Made by a program: the position numbers and the translations under genes. Positions 1-14,059 of a stretch of 64,000 nt of DNA are shown in pieces. The stretch is from Cichorium intybus (Eukaryota > Streptophyta > Magnoliopsida > Asterales > Asteraceae): contig CM042012.1 of assembly GCA_023525715.1 (NCBI GenBank), positions 115,871,298 through 115,935,297 on the forward strand. Direction: 5' to 3'. Numbering within the stretch: position 1 is the first letter of the stretch; each line of letters begins with the position of its first letter. The notes beneath the pieces were generated by a model. It had not been told where the DNA came from. It worked only from the letters and a program-made list of their open reading frames with translations, and did not search any database.

Positions 1-85
1 GACCATTAACATGAAATTTCAAGAGTTGGACTAAAAGTGAAAGAAGTGGTAAACCATAGGGACCAAAACTGTATTTTATTCTTGT
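1..85. repeat. End fragment of a MITE, same family as the REV1 intron 14 insertion
   Basis: The opening bases read like one arm of the element at 12339-12659: a stretch about flowering 'accatagggaccaaaactgta' is shared almost exactly with that arm. The other arm lies outside the window, so ends and TSD cannot be judged. Confidence 0.5.
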
Positions 86-2244
<2,159 letters not shown>

Positions 2245-2245
2245 T

Positions 2246-2700
2246 TAGGATCTTTTGAGAACCACAAGTCCCCTGAGAACCCGAGAACTCCCAACTCCTT
2301 TTGGATCAATCCTATATCTCCCAAACCGATATTTTTTTTTTCAAAAAAACCGACCCCATAGGTCTCTTAGACGCTCAAAATGGGCTCGGGACGCTGAAAT
2401 TTTTTTCCAAAAAACTGACTTTTTTTTGTAAAAATTTGCACATGTGCAAAAAAAAGTTTGCACATGTGCAAACTTTTTTATACGTACACTTTTTTTCATG
2501 TTTTTTTATGGATGTCTTTCTAACATATATTTAAGGCGTTCTGTAAAAAAAATTTGAAAAAAAAGTGTACGTATAAAAAAGTTTGCACATGTGTAAAAAA
2601 TTTTTTGCACATGTGCAAATTTTTTTCAAAAAAAAAAGTCGTTTTTTTCGGAATTTTTTTTCGAAAATGCTTAAATGCTTAATATTTTTTGTTTCAAAAC
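2246..2700. repeat. Fold-back element with TTGCACATGTGCAA palindromes
   Basis: Two arms (about 2404-2500 and 2556-2655) are inverted copies of each other. Each holds two copies of the palindrome TTTGCACATGTGCAAA (one copy degenerate), then TATACGTACACTTTTTT or its reverse complement. The loop is about 55 bases. The preceding 2246-2403 (starting 'tcttttgagaaccacaag') probably belongs to the same repeat. No coding capacity is seen; frames here consist of low-complexity residues. Confidence 0.6.
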
Positions 2701-4534
2701 ATTTATAAATTTATACATAAACTTAGTGTAATAATTATTATTTTATATATGTATTTGGTACGTCCATGATCTTTCAATTTCCAACTTAATATAATCAATC
2801 TATTAATTTAAATATGTTATTAAATGTAAAGTATTATCTTATGAATAATATATTTCTTAAATAGTTATTATGGTACACTTAATTTGTAAATTTAAATATT
2901 ATGTTAAATCCAAAACATAAATCAAATCAATTAAGCTTAAACAATATATTTAAAGACTATTTTTAAAAATATCATATGCATTTTAAACCTCCATAAGCTT
3001 TCAATTTCCAACTTACTATAATCAATCTATTAATTTAAATATGTTACTAAATATAAAATATTATTTTCTTAATGATAGTTTTTTAAATGATTATTATAAT
3101 ACACTTAATTTGTTAATTTAAATATTATTTTAAATCCAAAAAAAATCAAAATATCAAATAAACTTAAAAAATATATTCAAATACTATTTTTCAAAATACT
3201 TAAACAAGTTTCAGTATTGTAAATGTAGAAAGACAAGTCAAATTAAATAAAAATTTCAAAACTATTTGTTATTATAATTCAAAGTTTTTTCAAATAAGTA
3301 TTTTTTAATTAATCAACAAAAAGGTTATAATAACGTACAAACAATGATTCATATTTCAATTACTCTTCATGTTTGAAATTAAAAAAATCAACATATAAGT
3401 AATTTTTAATTAATAAATCATAACGTTAAATGGTAATACTAAATCGAAAATCATGTTTAGTTTTATTTACATGCAAACCGCAGATAAAAGTTATTGAATG
3501 ATATGATTTTGATGGATGTATATCTTATAATATAGTTAAAAAATACTTAAAATGTTATATATAAACTTAGTGGAAGAATTATTATTTTATAGTTAACGCC
3601 AATAACATTGTTATTTTCAATATGTATATGTAAAAAATCTAACTATATAATTTTATTATGTGCAACGCGCGGATATTCGTCCAATATCTTATATTTCAAG
3701 GACCCTTTGGTTATTTAAAAACTAAATGAAATTGTTTGAATAAGATAGGACACTTAATCGTAATTTTCATTTCTAAACTAAACTTTTTACTCGGACTATC
3801 CTAATTGTATCTTTTAACGTTTTGGTACATAACGAGTTGAATATCTAATTGTATTTTATTTGATATTTTAATCATTATTTATTACTTATAACTTTATTTT
3901 ATTATATAGACATCACTAACCTATCCTTTTACCTCCCCATCACTTTTCCTTCCTTCCTTTTGGTGTTATCATCGCCCTATTGAAATCGCCACCTCCAATC
4001 TAGTAATCTTTTTCGGCAATCAGACCATTCATGTTGCATATCAGCTTTTTCATGGCATCTATTGGCTATCGCTTGTGTTTTAAAATTGTTAGGATGTTGC
4101 TTTAAAGCTCAAGCTTTTCTTTGATGAATGTATATCCCACGTTCTAATAATGACTCACATAAATCATAATTGTTTGAAATTGTTTTCCTGATCACATAAA
4201 ATTTTGAGAACAAAACAAGCTAATGTCAGTTTAGTTTAAAAGACTGTCAATTGGAATCAAACTTTCGAACCCTAATCTTTTTGAAGAAATTTATACGATA
4301 ACAAACTATAATGTTAGATAAGAGATGTCACATTGGGAGAGGTGCTTTGAGACAAAAATGTCGAATTAAAAAATTCCCGTAACTATGTACTACATACACA
4401 AACAAACTCCATATGACATTATAGAAGTGGGCCAAGGTGTTTCTTCAATAAACAATAAAGTAAATACAATGTTTGAAATGTAAAATATGACCGTAAAATA
4501 TGACCAAAGTCACCAAACAAACATTTGGTAAATG
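2701..4534. other. AT-rich intergenic DNA with a ~227-bp tandem duplication
   Basis: The block from 2771 is repeated from 2998: both begin CTTTCAATTTCCAACTTA and then share 'ataatcaatctattaatttaaatatgtta' with scattered changes. 'gtgcaacgcgcggatattcg' near 3660 resembles the degenerate 3' end of a Helitron-like repeat, but no CTAG/T border can be fixed. From 3720 to 4534 I see no gene or repeat structure. Confidence 0.5.
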
Positions 4535-4860
4535 TTTGTTTCAATAACTAAATGAAATACTTGAAAGTAAAGTACAATTTAATAATTAACTACAAGAACG
4601 TTTGTTTCAATAACTAAATCAAATACTTGAAAGTAAAGTACAATTTAGGGGCTGTTTGGATGTGCTTATAAATCATTTTATTGGCTTTTTAACTTTTTTA
4701 AAAAGTCATAAGCCATAAGCAAGGACAAATAAGCAGTTTTTAAAAAATAAGGAGTCTCTTACATATGACTTATGACTTTTCCAAAAAGTCAATAAGCCAA
4801 TAAGTTGATTTTATAAACACATCCAAACAACCAATTAATAATTAACTGCAAGAACGTAAG
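4535..4860. repeat. Tandem duplication (unit ~66 bp), second copy split by a MITE
   Basis: A unit containing 'gtttgtttcaataactaaat' and 'acttgaaagtaaagtacaattta' occurs at about 4538-4604 and again from about 4605. The second copy is interrupted at 4649 and resumes at about 4837 with 'aattaataattaactgcaagaacg', which matches the uninterrupted first copy. Confidence 0.7.
4650..4836. mobile_element. MITE with 22-25 bp inverted ends (hAT-like)
   Basis: It starts GGGGCTGTTTGGATGTGC and ends with the inverted equivalent ACACATCCAAACAAC. The interior is also partly self-complementary around 'aaaaagtcataagcc'. Flanks read acaattta and ccaattaa, fitting an imperfect 8-bp target duplication of hAT type. 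The neighbouring uninterrupted tandem copy gives the pre-insertion site. It has no coding capacity. Confidence 0.7.
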
Positions 4861-7800
4861 AATATAAAGTGGTTCATTTTTATCCCAAGTGGCTATTCCA
4901 TTAGGACAAAATTATGCAGTTTATGCTAGAATCGGTATTGTAAAAGTCGGCCTACTAGGCCGAGTACTTAAAATCAGGTATATACCGAGATGTTTTTTTC
5001 GAAATAAAAAAAAAAAACCTGGAGTCGATTAAATTCGGAGCAACTTGATCAAACTTGGCCAACACAGTCAAACTTGAAAAAATCAGTCAAACTCGGGAAG
5101 AATGGTCAAACTCGAAAAAGAATCGGTCAAACTCATAAATTTTTACTTTTTTAAAAATGGTCAGACTACTTTAGGTATTTAAAAGTTTGGTCCGAACCGA
5201 AGATCAGCATGACCGAGGCAAGCCTCGCTCAGGTCCGGACTTTAAAGTAGAGACTTCACATGAGTTAGATGTGGAGAGTAGAGATGTTGATATACATGAG
5301 CAACTACTTCAGGCAAAGTGTCTTCTTGGGACAAGTTTTTAGGTCTGTTGATGTCGGAAAGTTGGCTTGCTTAACATGTTTCCTTACCTGTCACATTAGC
5401 AGGCCTATTGCAGAAAGCAATAAGCTAGAAGATTTGTCATCATCTCACAAAATCTCCTTTGCCAGTATATACACGATATCGATTTATAACAATGAGAATG
5501 TCAAAAAGTGTGAGCCAAAATAGAGAGTGGGTACAATAAATTTTATAGTTTTGTTTTACATTCAACTCGAAAAAAATATACTATCAAGTTCCTATAGTGG
5601 ACATAGCTTGATCAGTCTAGATTGAGTGAACTACTTAAATCGTTTTGTTCTTTGTTTTGTTGGTGTTCTTCTTATTGTTCTTATTAGTCTTGATAAAATT
5701 GTGTAGTAAGTGCGGTTGTTGAAGTGCTTAGTCTTAACAGTAACACCCTTAATTTGGTTTTCTTTTTAAATGTCTAGTTTATTTCAACATGATTTTTCAA
5801 AGTTGAAATTATGTTGCATAATTAAAAGTCTCAAATATTAGTTTAACAACCTAAGTCTTAAATTTCAAGTTTCGGGTGTATAATCAATATCATCATACAA
5901 GTTCAAGGGAACCACACATAATCACGACCTTCGAAATATCCAGTAACAAGCTCCTAACTCTTCAAATCTCCATATGTGGATACATGTCAAAATATAAAGT
6001 TAGACTCAGGGAGTCTCGTGAACAAACCCGAAATTTAGCTTTTTAAAGTAATTGAATAATGGAAATAATCTAACCCAATGTCAAATTCTGAAAAAGATAT
6101 TCCCAAAACTATATACAATTGTATATATGTGGTATACGAAGCATTTATAATAATCATTTCAAAAATAACAAAAAATTATACAATACAATGCACATACTTC
6201 TAAAACTCAATCACAAGTCCTCTACTCTCTAAAAACTTCCTTTCTATCTAGGGTCCCGATGGTTTGGCTAATACCGAGTAATAGCATCACACCCAAAATC
6301 TATTGTCGTTGGCTTAAACAAAGTAGTAAACATCACACTTAAAACCTTTTTGAAACCAACTCGACCACAAAGGTCAACATTTAGGAAACACATAACCATT
6401 ACACATGAATCCATGGAATGATTTGCAAAGTCCACCCCCAAGCTGCTATAACTTTTCAATAATTATCACGTAATGATGAATACTTGTCATAAAGACAAAG
6501 GGAATTAATTCGAATGAGTTTCTAGGAAACACACAAGTCAAACCCATCCTATATGCAATACACATGAAGGATGATCAAAACAAGTTTTCAACGAAACTTG
6601 CAATTCCCCAAAAATAATTTCCAAAATACAATTTTCGTGAATGAGACAAGTAGTTCTTAGAGTTCACATAACTCACAATATGATTTAAAATTTAGCTTAA
6701 GAACTAGATTACCAAAATTGGATTGTAAGGACATGTACCCTTGGAGTTTACCCACCTCAATAATAGCACTAGTTAACTTTAACTCTTAGAATCTTTTAGC
6801 ACCTAGTGGTCACATATCATTGTCAACGTTTAAGCCATAAGTTTCCTACGAGTCCATTAAGTCATTTTTTAATATCTAGTTTCATTCCATTTATATCATC
6901 TAGAAAACCATTGAAGAGCATGTGCAAAAAGCCAAAAACTAGATATGATTTGGACACTGTTTGCAACAGTTGCAAAAATTGGACACTTTCTCTAAGACTG
7001 GAACTCGACCGAGTTAGTTGACTCGATACAAAGGCTTTGGTCGAGTCACCAAATCAGTTGGGTAAAAACATTTATTCTTCAAGTACAAGTCCCACATGCA
7101 TGTCCAAATCACTTATAGACTTATTTCTTTCAGTCCTACTGAATTGAATTAATCAATTAACATCCAAAATATGCTTAAAACCATTTCAAATAATCAAAAT
7201 ACCATGACTTAAGTTGCTTTTACTATGATCTAGAAGTTTTTGCACAACATAAACTTAAGTATGCATCACATACTTGATATGAGCTTCAAAATAACTCCAA
7301 CACCTTTGGTATCATAGATCATCAACAAATGAGCTTCAAATTTAATTAACAAATCAAATTTGTATAAAAACAATGGGTGTTAATGGATCAAAATCTCAAT
7401 CAACTCAAAGCCATGTCTAGAAAACTCCATTTAAGCTACGTTTAATCTTGAAATTTCACAAATGTCCAAATTATGAAAATTACCAACAAATAATGGATTC
7501 ATTTTGTTTAAATAACGTTTGGAAACAAGGAAATAAGACTAGAACTAACACAAATCTCATATGAAAATCTACATTTCCAGGATCCACCATTGTTGAAGCT
7601 TCAATGTTTCAAAAACTCATTTAGATTCACATTCAAGCTATGGATGATAGAAATAAACTTAGACTAGAATTCAAAATATTAAAACTAACTCCAAACCTCA
7701 ATGAATTAGATATATTAGTAAACATTTTTACATTTGAGTTTTTTTTCCAAATCCTAACTTCAATCTAGATAAAGAAAAGTGAGAGATTGTACCTACTGGT

Positions 7801-7900
7801 TGTTTAAGCTAGATAATACAACTAGAATTTGCTTTCTTCACTTCAATCTCTATGAAAAGCTTTAGCCCTCATGGGAGGAAAGAAAAACAAAAGTACTGAT
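4861..7900. other. Intergenic DNA without supported genes
   Basis: About 5030-5150 contains four or five diverged copies of a short 'gtcaaactcg(aa)' motif. Short open frames at 5269-5523, 6268-6459 and 6806-7021 show no family resemblance, biased composition or start context, so I do not call them genes. The rest is AT-rich with no visible structure. Confidence 0.5.
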
Positions 7901-8340
7901 TTGGTCCATGTCTAACAAGAAAATTAAGTAATTATTATAAAAGGTCATTTTCTTTTTAAGTTTACAAAATTACAGAAATGGTCCATGTCTAACTAGAAAA
8001 TTAAGTAATTATAGAAAAGGTCCTTTAATTTTCTTTTTAAGTTTACAAAATTATAGAAATGACTCCTATCTTTTTAATTTGCAGAATTACATAAATGGTC
8101 CCTGTGTAATAGTATGGAAAAATGACAGAAATGGTCCGCATGGTTTTAGCTTTGCAAAAATTATAAAAATGATCGTATGCAATAGTGTAAAACAATATTC
8201 TAGAAATGGTCATTGTCTATTAATAAAATTACTGAAATGATAGTTGTGCCCTTACATTATGTATAAAATAACATTTTGTATTACTTTACTAATTTGAAAA
8301 TACAAAATTAATAAACTCACTGCAATACGCGTACATCATC
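7901..8340. repeat. Tandem duplication of ~79 bp and related diverged repeats
   Basis: 'tggtccatgtctaacaagaaaattaagtaatta' at about 7901 is repeated at about 7980 with a few changes, each ending 'tttacaaaattayagaaatg'. Less conserved copies built on 'agaaatggtcc' continue to about 8220. The right edge 'cactgcaatacgcgtacatcatcactagt' (to about 8345) vaguely resembles a Helitron 3' end. Confidence 0.55.
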
Positions 8341-8556
8341 ACTAGTTTTTCTTTATCTAATGATTGTTAATTTGATTTTTTAGAGGTTGAATGGGCTATA
8401 ACCATGATAGTTAAGGGACCATTTGTGTAACTCTTAATTTTATTAGGTTGCTGTTCCGCCGTTCGCACCGACTCAACTGTAAATTGAAAAAGGGGACAAA
8501 AACACTAAACAGTCTCTGATTTCATTATTAGACAAACCGTGGTCTGCTGCAAAGTC

Positions 8557-8568
8557 TTTCGCGCCAAA
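8557..8568. promoter_or_regulatory. E2F-type binding site in the REV1 5' leader
   Basis: TTTCGCGCCAAA matches the E2F consensus TTTSSCGC, and GCGCCAAA within it also fits the reverse-strand form of an E2F site. It lies 3 bases before the REV1 start codon. E2F sites drive S-phase expression of plant replication and repair genes, so cell-cycle control of REV1 is a fair inference. Binding is not shown. Confidence 0.55.
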
Positions 8569-8571
8569 AAG

Positions 8572-11500
8572 ATGAGTTTGGATTCTTCTCATCCTGCAAA
8601 ATCAGGATCCAATTCGAAGAGAAGCTTCAATTCGACGAACAGTAACAACACTGGTGGTAACAATTACAACAAGAAGAAGAGAAAGAAAGATGGGGACAGT
8701 GGACAACAAACCCTAGGCATGGCTTGGGGTTCTAATTCTCGATCGTCTACTCGTTCCTCTTTTCGTAGTGCACCGTTCAGTGATGTTGGCAGGTCCTTTC
8801 TCCCCTCCCTACTCATTGCAAGTGATTATTCGTTGTTATTCTTGGCTATATATTTCTTTATTGCAAGTTCTTCTCTCTTGTTCTGTAAACCACGATCGGT
8901 GGGGTTTTTATAGTTTTGTTGACTAGATGGGATGTATTTTGACGATGACATCGATTTGACTTATTAGTGGAAATTCAACCTATTAGGTTTCCTTGTCGCA
9001 ATTAGGTCACGATTTGAAATGGTGGAAGATTATTGATTTGGTTCATATTTCGATTATTTATCATGAGTGCTGAAGTTTCGTTGGTTTTAGTTATATGGCA
9101 GTGAAAAACAGGAAACTACACGAGCAGTTTGATGCTGAAGCTTCAAGCTCATCTCATGGCGGTTCTGGCTCCAAAAAACCTGTATTTTATGGAGTTTCTA
9201 TTTTCGTTGATGGATACACCGTCCCTTCTACTCAGGTTTCCATTTCCTACACTAATTTCGTTTTTGATTCCCTCTATTTCTACCCCCACTTCACAAATTG
9301 GAAGTGTCACCATACTTCCATTTCCATGGTGATTGTTCACATAGTGAAAAACACTTTCAGGAGTTACGTGGTTACATGTTAAAGCATGGAGGTAGGTTTG
9401 AAAATTATTTTTCAAGGCAACGTGTTACTCATATCATCTGCAGTAACCTTCCTGGAAGCAAAGTCAAGAATTTGAGGTCCACATCTTCTTTTTTAAGCTT
9501 ATTCTGTGTCTTTTCAAGTATTTGAAAACAACCGATTCTTATTTTTGCCTTTTTGGTAATAAATGTTATAGGTCCTTTAGTCGTGGGCTCCCAGTAGTCA
9601 AACCTACATGGATCTTGGATTGTATTGCAGCTGATAAGTTATTAAGCTGTAACTTCACCTACTTAAATTGTTTATCTTTACATTTTAATGTTCTTTATAA
9701 TCTTGAAAGCAATTCAAATTCACTTCAATCTTTATTATCATGTTAGGGGTTCCTTATCAACTTGACCAAGTAGCCAGTGAAGCCAATAACCAACCAAAGC
9801 TGTCAACTTTCTTAGATTCAAGAAACAACATTTTACCATTCAATCCTCCAAACATCCCCATGCCTTCAGATGACAATATTTCTGAAGTAAGTGACAGTTG
9901 TGAAAAGACAGATACGCCCCTTGCAGAAACGCAATCAAAGAGCAGTCCTTGTGAACCTTCTGCATCTGAAGGAAGCCGATGCTCAGATATACAAAATATT
10001 ACAGAATTGCCATCAACTGTTTCAGGCTCTTCTAACAAGGGCCATTCAACTTCTTTAGACCCAAATTTTGTAGAGACTTACTTCAAGGTGAAAGGCTGAT
10101 ACATAAAAATCTGTTTATATCTTTTATGTTTTTCAAAATTCTTGACATATGATATTAATTTTTGTCAACAGAACTCTAGGCTGCACTTTATAGGCACTTG
10201 GAGAAATCGGTACCGAAAACGCTTTCCCATTTCATCTAAACCTTCAACCTCCATTAACCCTTCATCTTCATGTCAGAAAAACACAATCATTCATATCGAC
10301 ATGGTAATTTTACTAATTCCCACTTTCATTATATTCATAGTTTCACATTTTCTATACTTTTCAGGATTGTTTCTTTGTGTCTGTTGTAATAAAAAACCGC
10401 CCTGAATTATGGGACAAACCAGTTGCTGTTTGTCATTCTGATAATCCTCGTGGTACTTCTGAAATTTCATCAGCCAACTACCCTGCTCGTGACCATGGTT
10501 AGTCTAACATCTGCCAGCTGGCATTCTTGATTACCACTTGTTATAATGCCTACGTGGCGCCTTGTAGGAGTAAGGGCTGGAATCTTTGTTAGAGATGCCA
10601 AAGCACTGTGTCCACACCTTGTTATTGTTCCTTACAACTTTGAAGCTTATGAAGAAGTATGCTTTTCAGTGTCCCTTTTATTCATGGGTAGAATTGTAAT
10701 TTTGATACCTGATATTGAATTGTATATTATATCAGGTGGCTGATCAGTTTTATACCATATTGCATAAGCATTGTAACAAAGTGCAGGCTATGAGCTGTGA
10801 TGAAGCAATTTTAGATATTACAGATTTGGAAGTGGAAAATCCTGAAATTTTAGCTTCATTGATACGAAAGGAAATATCTGATACAACAGGGTGCACTGCA
10901 AGCGCGGGTATTTCTGGAAATATACTTTTGGCTAGGTTAGCTACAAGAAGTGCCAAGCCAAATGGTCAATGTTACCTTCCTCCTGAAAAGGTCTCTCATC
11001 ATCTTTAACCTTTATAGTGGGAAATAGCAACGTACTTTACTTTATTTTTATATCTATAATAGAAATGTACGTATATTTGTGTACTCTTTATAGCCTTAGA
11101 CCAATAAAAACATGTAACTGAAACTTGTAGAATGTAATTTATTTTTAATCCATAATAGCAACTTACTTACATTTCTTTACATATAATAGCAACCTGCTAA
11201 ATTTTGTTATATATAGTGGCAACATACTTGCATTTCCATACTAATAATAGCAATATGTAACAAATAAAGTACATTGCCCATATTGATTATGAAATATAAG
11301 TACATTATCACTATGGAAAAGAAATAAAGCACATTGCTTTTATCAGTAAAGAAATGTAAATATGTTGCTATTATTGGTACAATGATATTAGTACAGTGTC
11401 ATTATAGGTAAAAGATAAAGTATGTTTATCATATTGTAGTGAAAGTAAAGTATGTTGCTATTTACTAATATCACATATTTAATGACTTATATTATGTGGT

Positions 11501-14059
11501 TATTTTCAGGTGAATGATTTTTTAGAAGAACTTCCAGTTAAGGTACTTCCAGGTATTGGGCGTGCTTTAGATGAGAAATTGAAAGGGAGAAATATTAAAA
11601 CATGTGGAGATTTACGAACGTTATCCAAGGTTTTTAATTTTTTATTGTTTTGTAAAAGTTGTATAGCTTTTATGTAATTTTGTTGGTTTGGTTTTTTGTT
11701 TTTTCTGCTCTTTTTAGGAATCTCTTCAAAAAGATTTTGGTCAGAAAACAGGTGAAATGCTATGGAATTACTGTAGGGGGATAGATAATCGACTTGTTGG
11801 CATGATTCAGGTATTAAAATTAACAAGTAATTTTACTTTTTTAGTAATATTGTTTTTTTTATTATAATATTTATATATTTTACAGGAGAGTAAATCTGTA
11901 GGTGCTGATGTAAATTGGGGCGTAAGGTTCAATGACTTGAAAGATGTTAGTAGACAAACTTTTGTCATATATATCTTAAAAAGCCTACATTTTCATATGT
12001 TTATAATAAATAATAAAACATTTTATAATAAAAAACATTCTGATTTCAGACTCAAAATTTTCTCATGAGCCTATGCAAGGAAGTCTCTTTGCGCTTACAT
12101 GGATGTGGAGTTAGAGGACGTTCTTTTACTTTAAAGGTTTATTCCTTTTATTTATTTTGCATATGAAAATAATAATTTGTTGTTGTATTTATTTGAGAAT
12201 AAATGAAAATGATATAATGTAGATAAAAAAGAGAAAAACTGATGAAGAGCCAGTAAAGTATATGGGATGTGGGGACTGTGACAACTTCAGTCATACAATA
12301 ACAGTAAGTCAGTAACTATTAATTTAATCCTTTCTTTTGAGTAAATTACCGTTTTGGTCCCTATGGTTTACACCAAACTACAGTTTTGGTCCTAGTTTTG
12401 AAAATATTGCACCGGTGGTCCTTGTGGCTTCTAAATCTTTCACTCTTGGTCCCTATTGTGTCCAAATCTTTCACTTTTGGTCCCTGTTGTTTACACAAAC
12501 GGTAACAGAGGGAGGGACCAAAAATGAAAAATTCGGAAAGTATAAGGACCTAAAGCGAAAGATTTGGAAACCACAGGGACCACCGGTGCACGATTTTTAA
12601 AACTAGGAGTAAAACTGTAAGTTGGTGTAAACCACAGGGACCAAAACTGTAATTTACTCTTTTTTTTTTTTTTTTAATTTGTGATTTGAGAAAATGGTGT
12701 TTAGGTTCCAATGGCAACTGATGACGTGGATGTTCTTCAGAGGATAACTAAACAGCTCTTTAGTCATTTTCATATCGGTATAACACATTTATTTTTGGTC
12801 CATTTAAAAAAAACATTTTTATGAAATTATTTTCTTAAATTGTTGTAGATGTTAAAGACATAAGGGGAGTTGGGCTGCATGTTACAAAACTCGAAAGTGC
12901 AGACAATTTTACGCAAGGTATTTTCCATTTTCACATGATTTTATTTTCTTTTATATAAAAGTAACACTTCCTTTATTTATTTATTTTTATTTATTTTATA
13001 TAAAAGTAACACATGATTTTCATATTACATGGTTGTGAAGGGAATGAAAGGAGCTCAATTCGTTCTTGGCTTGTGTCTTCTTCAACATCTATAGAAAAGG
13101 AAAATGTAAATAATATAAATATAAATTTAAAAAACCAAAATGATGATCATCTTCATCAGTCAAGAAGTAATTCAACAATGGATGTTCCACCAATGAGTGA
13201 ACTCGATTCAGAAGTTCTTGAAAATCTTCCTCCCGAAATTCTTGCTGAAATGAATGAATTTTATGGTGGAAAATTAAAAAGCTTTTTATCAAAGCGTAAG
13301 TCTGAAAATATAGAAGTTGGCTCTTCATCCATTTTGCCATCATCTTTAAGTCAAATAGACGCCTCAGTATTACAAGAACTCCCCGAAGAAATACAAAATG
13401 ACATAATTGACCTTCTTCCACCTCACAGAAACCTCGAACCCGAACCTTCTTTACCCGACCCACAACCCGGTCAGCTTTGGGTCGGGGACCCACCAAACTG
13501 GATCCAAAAATTCAGTTCCAGTAATCTTCAAATCTTGAGACTCTTTTCAGACACATATAGTCAACTAAAGTCAAACCATGATTTATCTTCATTGTTACTA
13601 AAATGTATTTCTTCAAGTGAGATATTATGTAATGATTTTAATGATGATTATGATGACGTCATCAGTTGCTTACATGAGCTTCTAAAACAATACATAGATC
13701 TGAAAATAGATTCAGACCTTGAAGAGATACACACATGTTTTCGCCTTCTAAAAAGGTACATGTTTTTTTATTTTTATTTTTTTTATTTTTGACATTTAAT
13801 TATTTGTATATAATTTAATTTGGCTTTATTAGGTTGAGTGGCAAATCTGAAATTTTCTTACAAGTCTACAACATAACCCTTCCACGCCTTCAGGTAATCT
13901 GTTTTTTTTTTTTAAGGAAATCGTGTTTGTGTGAGTTTATAACTTTATATATATAATTTTTTTTCTTACAAGTAATTGGTTTTTTTTTTTTTTTTTTTTT
14001 TTTGAATGAATATATAGATGATTGTGAGCGAAAAATATGGTGGAAGTCTTCATATCTAA
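8572..14059 (+). CDS. REV1: DNA repair protein REV1 (Y-family translesion polymerase), 19 exons
   Basis: Nuclear deoxycytidyl transferase and scaffold of translesion synthesis, acting opposite abasic sites and recruiting polymerase zeta. Exons with GT/AG borders and consistent phases: 8572-8792, 9091-9235, 9361-9476, 9572-9648, 9747-10087, 10172-10303, 10365-10497, 10568-10656, 10736-10990, 11510-11629, 11718-11810, 11886-11945, 12050-12136, 12223-12303, 12705-12777, 12849-12917, 13041-13755, 13833-13893, 14018-14059. They sum to 2910 nt, or 969 residues, slightly shorter than Arabidopsis REV1. BRCT domain at about 104-190. REV1 N-digit (FIGTWRNRYRKRF) at about 306-318. Palm: catalytic Asp in HIDMDCFF (D343) and SCDEA (D440/E441). 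Helix-hairpin-helix LPGIG at about 516. Two ubiquitin-binding motifs around LPPEI (760) and LPEEI (811). C-terminal partner-binding domain after about 850. All key residues are present and no stops or frameshifts were seen. ATG 8572 is the first in-frame ATG and opens a basic low-complexity tail. Confidence 0.95.
11020..11466. mobile_element. Fold-back MITE in REV1 intron 9
   Basis: It starts 'gaaatagcaacgtactttact' and ends with the inverted 'agtaaagtatgttgctattta'. The interior holds several more inverted or direct diverged copies of the 'tagcaacatact' motif. It accounts for most of intron 9 (10991-11509) and leaves both splice sites intact. Precise ends and target duplication are uncertain. 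Confidence 0.55.
12339..12659. mobile_element. MITE with long inverted arms in REV1 intron 14
   Basis: The left arm begins GAGTAAATTACCGTTTTGGT and the right arm ends with the inverted form ACCAAAACTGTAATTTACTC. The arms continue inward through 'gtttacaccaa', 'aaaact/agtttt' and 'caccggtggtcc'. Flanks are T-rich (tttctttt and tttttttt), compatible with an 8-9 bp target duplication of Mutator or hAT type. At 321 bp it fills most of intron 14 (12304-12704). The open frame inside is made of the arms and is not a gene. The start of the window (1-85) is a piece of the same family. Confidence 0.75.

Noticed and set aside
3640..3700. Possible Helitron 3' end near gcaacgcgcgg
   Set aside because: No palindrome of useful length and no CTAG/T border.
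5269..5523. 84-residue plus-strand frame
   Set aside because: No family resemblance, no supported start or neighbouring exons.
8300..8350. Possible Helitron 3' end (cactgcaatacgcg...actagt)
   Set aside because: The hairpin is too degenerate and no matching 5' end was found.
8539..8571. Upstream extension of REV1 from a GTG
   Set aside because: Not an ATG; the extra residues are encoded by the E2F-site leader. ATG 8572 is the natural start.
12337..12600. 87-residue frame in REV1 intron 14
   Set aside because: Lies wholly within a MITE; its repeated FGP-type residues come from the inverted arms.
13089..13496. Minus-strand frame of 135 residues opposite REV1 exon 17
   Set aside because: Shadow of the REV1 coding exon.
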